From: Chara braunii
Taxonomy: Eukaryota; Streptophyta; Charophyceae; Charales; Characeae
Assembly: GCA_003427395.1 (NCBI GenBank)
Contig: BFEA01000420.1
Span: 476,962-504,254 of the forward strand
Direction of reading: 5' to 3'
Length of the DNA stretch: 27,293 bases
Every line of letters starts with the position of its first letter. Position 1 is the first letter of the stretch. The notes beneath the pieces are model-generated. The model was given only the letters and a program-made list of their open reading frames with translations. It ran no database searches and had not been told where the DNA came from. Shown here piece after piece: positions 18,060-27,207 of the stretch. The position numbers and the translations under genes are program-made.

Positions 18060-19520
18060 CCTGCAACAGAAAGTTAGAGAGGCGTATGCGCAGGACCCTA
18101 TCTGTAGTGACCTCCTCAAGAGAGTAAAGGAGGCCCCATAGTCAGAACCAGACTATCACACTACTGATGGGCTACTACTTGAGAAGACTAACGTAGTTGA
18201 CCGATTGTGCGTTCCTAACAGTGAAGAGATCCATAGTTTGATCCTAGGGGAATATCACGATACTGAGGGACATTTTGGTTGGCAAAAGACTCTAGCTAAC
18301 CTCATGCGCGCGTACATACGGCCTGTGATGAAGGCCGACAGCATAGAGTATGTTCGCAGTTGTAAGGTCTGCCAAAGAAATAAGACCTCTACGCGTGCCC
18401 CTCTAGGTCTTCTCAAACCCTTGCCTATTCCTGATCAGCCAGGAGATTCAGTGTTCATTGACTTTATGGACACCCATGTCAAGAGTAGGCACGGCAAGAG
18501 CCAAGTCATGGTAATAGTTGACAGGTTTAGTAAGTATGCTGTTTTTGTTCCTTTGCCCGCAGAGGCACGCACATAATTAGTTATTCATAAGTTTTTTGAT
18601 AATTGGGTCAGTGAACACGGGATTCCACTGTCTAGTTAGTGATAAAGACACCCGGTTCACTAGTCAGAACTGGCAGGAGTTGATGAGAGTCTATGGCTCC
18701 AAGTTGTTGATCCAAGGTGTTGATGTCATTTGGCCGTCATCCAGAGACTAACGGTCAGACTGAACAGATGAATAAGATCCTGCAACAAGTTCTGCGTATG
18801 TACATTACACCGGATCAGATCAATTGGGATGAGATGTTGCCCAAAGTAGCCAGTGCGTACAATAAAAGTGTGCACTTGTCCACCTGTCGCACTCCCAACG
18901 AGTTACACAAGTCCTTTAGACCACGTAGACCGTTCGAGGGACTTAACCGGGATCAGATTCACAGGCTACCGCCCGGTACTAGGGAGTTTGCGTTACAGCA
19001 GGAGAAAGAGTTAGCTACCGTCGTAGAGGACCTTAGGAAAGCCCAGCACCGAATGATAGAACAAGCTAATAAGCACCGTCGCCCGTCACAGTTTCAAGTA
19101 GGCGACCTGGTCTGGGTCAAGTCCAAAGAGTTTGCTCCTGAGGAAAACATCTCGCAGAAGTTACTGCCCGCGTACAGAGGACCGTGGCCAATTCTAGAAG
19201 TTAAGGGCGGAGAGGATGGGCCGTCCTACACAGTAGAGATCCCAGCACACCTCCACACCTACCCTGTGTTTCATGCCTCAAAGTGGTTGCCGTATGTCAC
19301 AAGTCAACAGTTTCCATCTAGAAGATCCATGATTCCTCCAGACATGGACGGAAGATACGACATTGACGGCATTGTAGGTGAAGACGTATTCAGAACAGGA
19401 GGTAGAGGTCGTCCGCAGAAGCAGTACAAGGCTCGATTTGCTTATCAAGAACCAGAAGACGACCGCTGGTTTACTAGAACCGAACTTCTAGAAACAGCTC
19501 CCGACATAGTTAGAGCCTAA
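18060..19520 (+). pseudogene. pol: Ty3/gypsy pol: integrase with chromodomain-like tail, broken
   Basis: A TAG lies at 18139-18141. The zinc-binding HHCC part follows: His at 18256 and 18271 (H-X4-H), Cys at 18361 and 18370 (C-X2-C). The DDE core has Asp at 18460-18462, then a TAA at 18574-18576 and a frameshift. The second Asp is in SDKDTRF (18638-18658), and the Glu is in TNGQTEQ (18762-18764) after a short insertion flanked by GTTGAT repeats. The last 267 codons (18717-19520) are open and contain the GPY-like YRGPWPILEV and a C-terminal RYDIDGIVGEDVFR...DDRWFTRTEL. This tail resembles a divergent chromodomain, which in chromoviruses steers integration to heterochromatin. Confidence 0.87.
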
Positions 19521-19585
19521 GCAAGAGATAAGAAAGGTAAAGGTCTCGCCTTGGACTGAGATATTCTCGGAGGACCTCGAATTTA

Positions 19586-19597
19586 GGCCGGCGGGAG
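19586..19597 (+). other. Candidate polypurine tract
   Basis: GGCCGGCGGGAG sits directly before the TG start of the 3' LTR, where the plus-strand primer is made. It contains pyrimidines, so it is either an unusual or a decayed tract. Confidence 0.4.
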
Positions 19598-20354
19598 TGA
19601 AATGGTTTTTCACCTTTAGCAGTAGCAAATGCAGATCCCAGGGCTCGATCCCTAGTTCTCACCTTACCTGTGTACAGATCTCTAGGTCTGTCGAGTAGGA
19701 GTCACAGCCCTGTAGAGGTCGTAGCTGTAGGGACCCTGAAAGGTCAAGGTCGTAGCTGCTACAGTCCTGAGAGGTCAAGGTCGTAGCTGCTACAGTACCC
19801 GAAAGGCCAAGTCTACAGACTTCCTCCCGGAAGTGGCCTTTCAGAGTGGGCTCACGTTTAGGCAGAGGCAAGTGGGCAAGTGGTGGAGCCAACCTCAGTA
19901 CGTTGGCAGTGCGACTGCAGGGAGTCTGCGGTGCAAACCCATGCAGTCAGCGGTACCGGTCCAGTCAGTCCCAGTCCAGTCCAGCAAGTACCATGAGGGA
20001 CTGTGTGCACCATGGGCCGATGGAAAAGGGTAGACCAGCGAGTCACAGAAGTATAAATCAAGAGGCAACGCCCAGCCATTCATTCATTCCTGCGTGAGCC
20101 ATGGGGAAGTGCTGCCATAGCGACTTGTGGGAGGTGGTCTGCAGTGAGCCCGAGGACGAAGTGGGCGAGAAGGAAGTTAGCCATAGTGGTATAGTAGTAG
20201 CGGCCATAGCCGCCATAGCCAGTTGAAGTGAACTTGTATCTGAGCTGCGTTCTTGGTACTATATCTCTGAGTTCTGAGTGGGCGCTTGACGCCAGTTTGC
20301 AGCGCAACCTGCTTGCATGTATGTGGAGTGTGAATGAAAGCGAGTCTGATTGCA
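19598..20354 (+). mobile_element. 3' LTR of the Ty3/gypsy element
   Basis: About 757 bp from TGAAATGG to GATTGCA. It matches the 5' LTR from start to 20006, then continues with the part missing from the 5' LTR and present in the minus-strand LTR at 1407-2410. It has its own deletion of about 100 bp after 19676 compared with both other LTRs. It also has a short deletion near 19825. Confidence 0.9.
20052..20058 (+). promoter_or_regulatory. TATA-like box in 3' LTR
   Basis: GTATAAATCAAG, conserved in the minus-strand LTR at 1829-1835. As the 5' LTR has lost this part, this is the only TATA box left in the element. It points toward callose synthase exon D, about 1.4 kb downstream. Confidence 0.5.
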
Positions 20355-20358
20355 GAGC

Positions 20359-20850
20359 GGTCTAGAGCGCCTTTGAGCCTCTTGAAATCTCTAACACCCT
20401 AAGCCCTATTTGCCTTGTTTCTGCCTAAACCTTACACCCTAAACCCTCAGCTGTAATGCTGTCTTGATTTACCTGTTCCTAGTTCCTAAAAATGTAAAAC
20501 GTGTGCTGTTCTTAAGCCCTGAACCCTCTTCCTCTCTCTAGTTTGGGCTGTGTACCCTTCCTTTCTCTCGGATGACTGTTTTTACTGCAACGTTCTTCTG
20601 ATCTACCCTATTGTACTGTCCAACATAAGTTTTCCTTCATGTCTCGTACCTGCGCTCTTGAGGTCGTTCAGTACGGGAGTTTGTTTTTTGTGGGTGCTAT
20701 GCGCTTTGTCTTATCCCTTTTCCTTTTTCCAAATGTCCAGCCTGTTTCTCTCAGCTTCTAGGCTGTCGGTTTTACCTTAGTCGCTAGAACTGTTGCTTGG
20801 GTCCTTTGCTTGCATCCTATCCACCTCTAGACAAATCCTAGGTGGGCAAC
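20359..20850. other. Intron 3 after the retrotransposon, with telomere-like words
   Basis: Contains scattered CCCTAA/CCCTAAACCCT words (ACACCCTAAGCCCT near 20393, CACCCTAAACCCTCAG near 20435, AAGCCCTGAACCC near 20515). These resemble plant telomere repeats but are too few and irregular for a real interstitial telomere array. The rest is T-rich with no gene recognised. Confidence 0.45.
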
Positions 20851-20925
20851 ATTCGTATTCAATTGTCAGAGGTGAAATTCTTGGATTTATGGATGACAAA
20901 CTTCTGCGAAAGTATTTGCCAAGCA
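20851..20925 (+). pseudogene. Fragment of nuclear small-subunit (18S) rRNA gene
   Basis: ATTCGTATTCAATTGTCAGA at 20851, then GGTGAAATTCTTGGATTTAT, then CTGCGAAAG.ATTTGCCAAG matches the highly conserved central region of eukaryotic 18S rRNA. The second half has several substitutions (for example GATGACAAAC where GAAGAC(G/T)AAC is usual). Only about 75 bases are present, so it is a dispersed relic and not a working rRNA gene. Confidence 0.85.
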
Positions 20926-20984
20926 CATTAAAAAAATAAAAAATTTACTGCGGAAAACTGGGTTGAGCGTCCCTTTCATTGAAA

Positions 20985-21110
20985 AAAAAAACACTTCACG
21001 CTCTCCTCCATTATGGCCGAGGTATCCTGAGACAGAGACACGCTACTTCCTGATGAGGAAGGATTTACCACTAATCACCCTTGCTTGTCCTTACACCCAC
21101 ATGAAAGCCA
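20985..21110 (-). repeat. SINE-like retroposon, copy 4 (partial)
   Basis: CACGCTCTCCTCCATTATGG, then CTTCCTGATGAGGAAGGATT and ACCACTAATCACCC, aligns with 13510-13620 of copy 3 in the same orientation. The 3' core with ACCGGACTG is missing; a run of ten A precedes the repeat on the plus strand. Confidence 0.5.
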
Positions 21111-21481
21111 TTCCCCTTCATCTGGGCAAACGACAACCGCCTGATAAGACACTAGAAGTTGAAAAGGGCTTATCTACTGTTAAACCATGAGTACCTTGCC
21201 CCACTTGAAAACAATGTTGCGGCTTGTTTACGGCCGCATTTTTCGGGGGTTTGGTACTGGACCAAAACGGCTGGCGGCACCAGCCAAAAGCAGGACTGCG
21301 CCAGTTGTTTTTTTTGGGGCGCACAGGGCAAATTTAGGCTCGGCATCAATAGCCTAGCAGGGCACTGGTGATTTAATGAAGAGTATGAAGTCCTTTGCTA
21401 ACTTTCATAAGAATTCTGAGTATTGTACTGAACTTTTGTCTATTCTGTATGATGTCCTCGGGTTTGCCTTCCTGATCGCAG
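21111..21481 (+). other. End of intron 3
   Basis: No repeat or gene recognised apart from a T-run at 21306-21315. The end carries a T-rich region and the acceptor GATCGCAG before exon D. Confidence 0.5.
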
Positions 21482-21550
21482 TTCGTGGGATGATGTACTA
21501 CCACAAAGCACTTCAGCTTCAGGCATTTTTGGACGAAGCTACAGATGATG
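21482..21550 (+). CDS. Callose synthase exon D (VRGMMYYHKALQLQAFLDEA)
   Basis: Short internal exon of 69 nt, entering in phase 1 and leaving in phase 1. Joined to exon C it encodes VRGMMYYHKALQLQAFLDEA and then TDD. In the family VRGMMYY.(K/R)AL.LQ.FLD follows SYRGQTL.RT directly, so nothing is missing between exons C and D despite the 9.7 kb intron. The acceptor is GATCGCAG (AG at 21480-21481); the donor is GTGAGG at 21551. The expected next exon would lead into the W/Y-A-Q...DMKF.Y..(S/T)CQ.YG region. I did not find it in the remaining 5.7 kb, so the next intron probably runs past the window end. Confidence 0.9.
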
Positions 21551-23190
21551 GTGAGGCCACTTTTTGTTTATTTGATTCATCTAGTTCCATAATTGCATCT
21601 AGACTTGAACCTGGGACTGTGTTTCAACAGTTCATGGGTGTACCAATTGAGTCAGGATGGTGAGGTCACTTCCTTCGTCCTTGGGTTTAGTAAACTTTAT
21701 TTTTGTTGTTTCTTCATGCAAGGATGACACACACAAATCATGACATGGTCGATATGGCTTTGAAAAAGGTGCATAGGCTCATATAGAGTCTATAGAGTCA
21801 ATAGACCATATTGACCAGCCAACATTGAGGTCATGTCTTCACATCCTGAATGGTACACCTGTGTGTAAGTGTTTGATGTCCAACTCTTTACTTGGTTCTT
21901 CAAAAGTCTGTGTTCACCACTGTGTAACTCTTCAAAACGCCAGGAGCTTGCTTCTTCTTTTTACCGTGAACCAATCTGCGTTTGGAGGGAGGTCAGCCTC
22001 AGTGCATGTGACAGTGTGTTACGTGTAATGTCATGTGATTCAGTTTCTGTCGGTCATTTACAGTAGGAGGCCCCTTTTCAGCTTCTGCCGTAGGTTTTGA
22101 ATGGCAGTAACCGAAACCCATGCATTGTTAAACAACCAGAATCTGGGCTTGGAGGGAGCCTGACCTTTCAGCTTCTGCCATTTTTGCATTTGCAAAATGG
22201 CAACAATGTCTGGCGCATTGTTGGCAACATGGAAAATTCATAAATCGAATTGTAAATTTTGTGATGTCATTGTGCAAGCAACCAAGCGATGAGCATCTAA
22301 TTTTTCTTTTGTTGAGAAAGACGCAAAGTACAGCAAGCAAATGAGAGTAAAATTGAAAGCAGGTCACAAGCCAAAATCACACCAGATGAGAACATTGCAA
22401 TGAACCTCCCAGTTCAACACCAGTGAGTGCACATATTCACACCACAAGCATGTATGAGTTCACACGAAATTCATACTGGAGACCAGAGAGATGAAGACCA
22501 GGTAGCGCAGCTTAAAAATTCCAACGAGTTACACAAGAGCAATAAGAGTTCCAAGTCACCAGCGCTTATCAGCACTTGTCAAAGGTAACCAATATCCAGC
22601 ACAGCTCTCAGGTAAGATTCTCTTCTCCCACTGCTCTTCTCCCTCTTGTATCTCCCCTCCTTATTAGTCTTGCAATAACCCATGCCATATGTCTCGTGGA
22701 ATTGAGGGTCATCAGAAAGCCTGCTTGGCCGCCCTCAGCCCAGGCCGAATAAGGGCAGAAAAGGCCCTTCATGAATTCAGGACGTGGGCGTGTGACAGTT
22801 GACTTCGGTCAACTGTCGGTCCACCCAACAGTCAAAGTCCAAAGGTACCTAGCCCAGGCCGCAGGTCAAGCACACACATTTGTTTGTATGCAGGTACCCA
22901 GACAGCATCAGGTCCAAGGGAGAAGTCTGCAACTGTACAATTCGGGCCTTGAGATGTGAGTCAATCTGGACGACTGGAGGAGAGGCACCCGAGGCCAGAC
23001 AGCCTCGAAGACTTCTACTTAAGGCTGGCCTCGAGCGAGTCAAGCATTCAGTCTGGCTATGCTGTTTTGACACTGGCTCGACTTTTGACTAGACGCTGGC
23101 TTCATGCTGGCGCCACGCTGGCTACAAGCTAGCTGTGCACAGGTGTTGCGGACGACGGCACGGGAAGAAGGGAGCATGCTAGCATTCGCC
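21551..23190 (+). other. Intron downstream of exon D, first part
   Basis: Starts with GTGAGG. No callose synthase exon is recognisable. CCTTTTCAGCTTCTGCC and ACCTTTCAGCTTCTGCC recur near 22071 and 22163. A small hairpin (CCATTTTTGCA / TGCAAAATGG) lies at about 22178-22202. GGCC-rich words reappear at 22725-23040. Open frames here lack known domains. Confidence 0.5.
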
Positions 23191-23420
23191 AGGCAATGCT
23201 GATGTGGCGCTGCCTCTGGTATATGTGGCGCTGCCTCTGGTCTTCATGGCATGCTGATGTGGCGCTGCCTCTGGTCTTCATGGCATGCTGATGTGGTGCT
23301 GCCTCTGGTCTACGTGGCATGCTGACGTGATGCTGCCCTGGTATATGTGGCGCTGCTATTGGTCTACATTGTTGATGTGGCGTATGCCACCTGTCTTGGT
23401 TGCTGACGTGGCATTGTCCA
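23191..23420. repeat. 34-bp minisatellite
   Basis: Repeated word ATGTGGCGCTGCCTCTGGT with a 34-bp period in the best units (TGTGGCG at 23224 and 23258), followed by TCTTCATGGCATGCTG. Outer units are shorter or degenerate. A long minus-strand frame rich in His, Gln and Arg across it is a product of the repeat. Confidence 0.8.
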
Positions 23421-23553
23421 CGCTGTCTACATGAGGTGACTGGTTGCGAGGAAGAGGAAGATCGGGATCTGTGGACGTAGAGAATTGGGTACTCACCTGT
23501 GGCTGACGTCGTCACTGGAAATCTGCTGTGTCTTCAAAGTCTTCAAGAGATGA

Positions 23554-23569
23554 AGTGCCACGTGGCACT
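23554..23569. promoter_or_regulatory. 16-bp perfect palindrome with G-box core
   Basis: AGTGCCACGTGGCACT is its own reverse complement and contains CACGTG, the core bound by plant bZIP and bHLH factors. It lies in an intron; whether it is bound is unknown. Confidence 0.4.
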
Positions 23570-24299
23570 ATTGTATGTGACCAGGATTATTCTTATTATT
23601 ATTGATGATGTAGTGTGGAAAGAAGCCCGGAGAAAGAGAGCGATCTTAAGGGTTCTGTGTATTCTCTCTTCCTCTCCTTTGTCTATTCTCCTTCCACTTC
23701 TCTTTTTGATAATGAATTACTGATTGAGATATCACTTCACGATCTGGAGACTTTCATGCAGATATTGAAACTACTGTGATTGACGACTTCTGAGTATCTG
23801 TCAGACTGGGTTCATTGCAGTCTTCTCTCTAGCTATGTCCTCGCTGAGTCTTCTCTCACTACATGCATGCACACACACTTACTACTACTCAAGAATCTAC
23901 TCTGAATACACCCACTGTCAACCCTACTAACTCTCTGAAGACTACTGCTAGATACTAACACTAACACCCTGCACTGGCGCAGCTATGGCTGCCTTTCTTC
24001 TGCCAGCGCTATCTTCCTCTCACTCTCTCCCTCTTTGAACAGCACTCTGGCTTCAGCGCTCTGCCCTTAACATTAGCGCACAAGTGTACCAGCACTTCCA
24101 CACTCTTTGCGAATGAGCAATCTGCCCGAATGTGAGGCTGGCCAGTCCTTTTGTAGTCTTGGTTTGCACTCCAACTCGTGCCAGCCTCTGTTTCTTGGGT
24201 CCTGACTGGTTCCGGTACCACATCCCCTTGGCCTGTCTGCTTCTGAATGTCAAGGCCTCGAACCGTCCGGAATTTCCATTGGACTGCTGCTGCTTGGGC
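23570..24299. other. Intronic sequence, no gene recognised
   Basis: T/C-rich (CTCTTCCTCTCC) and CT/CA-rich stretches at 23660-23710 and 23820-23960. Some features recall LTR ends, but there is no matching second copy or primer site, so no element is called. Confidence 0.4.
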
Positions 24300-24600
24300 C
24301 TTTGAGTCGTGACTTTTCACTTGTGAACATGACTTTTGACTGTGGATAGTGACTCCTGCCTGTGGGTCACGACTTTTGCCTGTGATACTGCCTTTACTCG
24401 AGGGATGTGACTCTTCAATGTGACTTTTCATTAGGAAACGTGACTCGTGCCTTTGAGACATGACTCCTTGTGAATCTGCCTTTTCACTCGTGGGGTGTCT
24501 CTTTTGAAATGGCTTTAATTATGAGACTTGACTCTTGTCCCTGAGATGTGACTGTTTGCTGGGTGCCTGTTGGACCAGACTTCTGATGTACCCGATTGTG
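24300..24600 (+). repeat. Degenerate GTGACTTTT minisatellite
   Basis: The word (G/A)TGACT(C/T)(T/C)T(T/G) recurs about every 20-26 bases (near 24308, 24329, 24348, 24369, 24408, 24420, 24440, 24460, 24528, 24548), with CCTGTG or CCTTTG in between. The units are too diverged for an exact period. Confidence 0.65.
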
Positions 24601-25490
24601 ACTTTTCTGAGTTTGACGAACTTAGCCTCTTCTTGGCCTGGGCATCTGACCCTGAGATCCGAATTTGGGGTCTGAATCATGGAAGGCCTTTCAACACAAT
24701 TATCATGGAGTGTCTTGATACGAAAGCCCAACAACTCGCCTCAAAATATCAAAACAACAACAATAATATGGATGTTCTCTTTAGTGTAGCCGCATATATT
24801 ACTCCCTATCGTACTCTATTTACTTCCTACTTCATCCTATCTCTATCTTCTCTCATAGTCTTTGCGCTCATCTTTCTCCCTACTGACGCTCTTCGGGCAT
24901 CATCGGGTATGTCCCACTGCACGTCGCTGTTCCTCTTCCCATCATCCTCCCAATCCCCCGTACACCCCATCTTCATCCCGAGAAGCTATGGCTGCCACAC
25001 GGAGATCCCTTTGACTGCATCGTCTCTCTTGCCTTCTCCGTTAACGCCGCGGGCTCTGCCAGCTTCCGCTGCGCTATTTTTAGCACACTTAGCCAGCAAT
25101 CTTCCGAAGTGTCAGAGTGTCCCTCAGCAGCGGCCTCCAATGCTTTTGTCAAGCAGTTGCGTCATCGAGTACTGTTGCGTGGGCTGCTTCCTTGCAGCAC
25201 AGGATGCTCCTAATCAGCTTCCATAGGCCGCGGCAGTTGCTTGTCTGCTTGGCAGTTACTTTTGCAACCGGCCTTCACTTGGGGGGGGGGGGCAATCTGT
25301 ACAGGCGGGGCCGGGGGGCAAATCGGTACTGTGGTACGTTTGCATTTGTGCCAAAATGCGAAAATCAAATCAAATGAAAGGCACTTGCAGTGAATGGGCA
25401 GCCCCTCACAGCCGGTGCCAAGGGAATTACGATTTTATCTGTTTTCCTTTTCAGTGTTTTCACTGAAATCATCAGTGAAATGTGCTTTGC
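24601..25490. other. Intronic sequence, no gene recognised
   Basis: An open frame at 24570-25226 shows no domain I recognise. A 12-base G run is at 25280-25291. A perfect 9-bp stem with a 5-nt loop (TTTCACTGA / TCAGTGAAA) is at 25458-25480, followed by T20 at 25491-25510, possibly the tail of a minus-strand poly(A) repeat. Confidence 0.45.
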
Positions 25491-25779
25491 TTTTTTTTTT
25501 TTTTTTTTTTGGATGCTCACAGGATCCACCCCAACCCACCTCTTTGTTCTTCTTCCTTAGCGTAACTCATGCTTCCCCATATAGGGGGCTACTTGTTGGC
25601 CCTACCTCGGATATACCGGACAGCAGTTGCAGGCACCAGCGCTAGGCCAGGACAACCTCTCCCAGCCCTAGTTGAAGCTCTGTCGAACGAGCCCTGTCGC
25701 ACGGGTACTTTGGTCGCCAGGCATGATCGTCCTAGACGCTTTTTTTTTCCTACGAGCACCAGCCCGGGTTTGTCAGACA

Positions 25780-26330
25780 GCGAGTATTCCATAGGGCCAC
25801 CCCTCGGCAGTGTCTAGTGGTCCTACACTGACCAAGGTCTTACCCGAGGCAGCCCCTGACCCAATCCGGGCGACATGTTCCTAGCATAGCCTACTATTGC
25901 CGTATTTGGGGTTGTGTTATCGTTGTGGTTAGTTATCTGATTCATATTGATGGGCCAAGGTTATTGATCCCACAACCCGCACCAGTTCATCACAAGGCCA
26001 ATTCCTGCCATGGAAAACCACTGGCCCATCACCCCTTGCACCCTCAGTTGGTTATTAGTCATGGGTTGTGAACCCAGGCCAGTCCGGAACCATATGTTTC
26101 CTCGGAGACATCCCTAGGCAGTGTCTTACCCAAGCCAACTCTTTACCAGTCTGGGTGTCTATCGGGATTATGTTATGGTTGATATGGGTACCACTCCAGG
26201 CAAGTGCGGAACCGAATGTTTCCGCAGAGCTATCTAGGCACTGTCTTACCGAAGCCAACTCTAGACCCAGCCTATTGCATCTCCAGGCCAGTCCGGAACC
26301 GAATGTTTCCACGGAGCTACCCCAGTGTTG
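25780..26330. repeat. Degenerate tandem repeat (CCGGAACCGAATGTTTCC family)
   Basis: CAGGCCAGTCCGGAACC.(T/A)ATGTTTCC..GGAG..(A/T) occurs at about 26078, 26196 and 26281. In the first two units it is followed by CTAGGCA(G/C)TGTCTTACC.AAGCCAACTC. A more diverged unit around 25805-25935 shares GGCAGTGTCT, CTTACCCGAGGCA and GGGTTGTGTTAT-like words. Unit length is about 85-120 bp. Confidence 0.6.
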
Positions 26331-27176
26331 CATGTTGAGCCTGCCACACAGGCCCCATTTTGGGCGCCCGGCGGTTGTTGGGAGCCCCAAGGCCTTGCAC
26401 CCATTTGACACACGCGACCTGGAGGCCCACGGCCATCCTGGTGGGCCAGGCACGTTGCTGTGACTTCCAGGCCTTTCTTTTAGTCAGCATTTATTCATTT
26501 ATTTATCTATTTATTTATTTATTTGCTGACTTTTTGTTCGTTCCATTTCTGTCTGTTCCAGGGCGTCGTTTCAGACTTTGCAGTATGTCCGAACGGAATA
26601 GTGTCTGTTCGGACCATGGCCACGTTTTGGGCCTCTGGGAGGCCAGGTTCGTGACTGGGCCATTTGAGGCCAGGTACGGAATTGTCCGGTAATGGACTAC
26701 TTCTGCTGCATCAGCAGGAGAGCCTGGACGTCCGGTAGGGACCCAGGCAGGCTGTTTTCAGGCCTTAGGACCAAGAGCAGGACTTGGGCCTGAAATCTGA
26801 GCCATTGATCGGACTTCAGATCCGATGACCCAGATTGCAGACTGTGGGCATTGCAGCCAGGCCCAGCACTATGTCTAGCTGGGCCAGCCCAGTTCCTGAA
26901 CAGACAGGAGTACCCACTCCTTTGGGCGACATGCTGTTGGAGCAGCGCACTATTTTCAGCACTGCGCTAAGTTGAGGTAGAGGCGTAGAGGCTAGGAGAG
27001 GTGAGGGAGAGGCGATGGCCATACCTGCGTGGTGCGAGCAGCTTACCTGGGCCCCATAACTGGTTCCTTCACCAGCGACCTGCAGCACAGAGAGGCATGT
27101 CGGTTTGTAAGTCCACGGCGGCAGTTACCTGCAGGTGAGACAGTGGAGAGGTGGGCATCTTCGTATTCTTCTTCTT
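26331..27176. other. Intronic sequence, no gene recognised
   Basis: GGCC-rich words (for example 26400-26480 and 26620-26800) and an ATTT microsatellite at about 26488-26523. No exon of the callose synthase gene was seen. Confidence 0.45.
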
Positions 27177-27207
27177 TGTGTGTGTGTGTGTGTGTGTGTG
27201 AGGGAGG

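Larger units (their letters stand above)
13729..20354 (+). mobile_element. Defective Ty3/gypsy LTR retrotransposon
   Basis: About 6.6 kb element in the sense direction in intron 3. Order: truncated 5' LTR (13729-14234), gag, protease, reverse transcriptase, RNase H, integrase, 3' LTR (19598-20354). The order protease-RT-RNaseH-integrase identifies Ty3/gypsy. GAGC (AGAGC if the terminal A is shared) flanks it at 13724-13728 and 20354-20358, consistent with a target duplication. The LTRs differ at only four substitutions over about 400 aligned bases, yet the coding region has at least seven stops and several frameshifts and the RT has lost a catalytic Asp. No primer site remains. It is a dead copy. 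Confidence 0.92.
687..21550 (+). other. Callose (1,3-beta-glucan) synthase gene, internal part with four exons
   Basis: Gene-level entry. Four exons on the plus strand (687-838, 5436-5545, 11620-11790, 21482-21550) join in phase into one open frame of 502 nt. The frame matches, in order and without gaps, the conserved start of the GT48 glucan synthase domain found in plant callose synthases (GSL/CalS) and fungal FKS proteins. The enzyme makes 1,3-beta-glucan from UDP-glucose at the plasma membrane; in the family this region lies in the large cytosolic loop between two groups of membrane helices. All introns are GT-AG and are packed with mobile elements. The exons carry no stops or frameshifts, so the gene looks functional. 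The 5' part, and the 3' part with most of the catalytic domain, lie outside the window or in exons I could not recognise. Which family member this is cannot be told. Confidence 0.9.

Noticed and set aside
20393-20525. Interstitial telomere array
   Set aside because: Only scattered CCCTAA-like words, not a tandem run.
23560-23980. LTR of a copia element
   Set aside because: Promoter-like and CT-rich character only; no second copy, no clear TG...CA ends and no primer binding site.
24570-25226. 218-codon plus-strand open frame
   Set aside because: No known domain and no similarity to the next expected part of callose synthase; probably chance.
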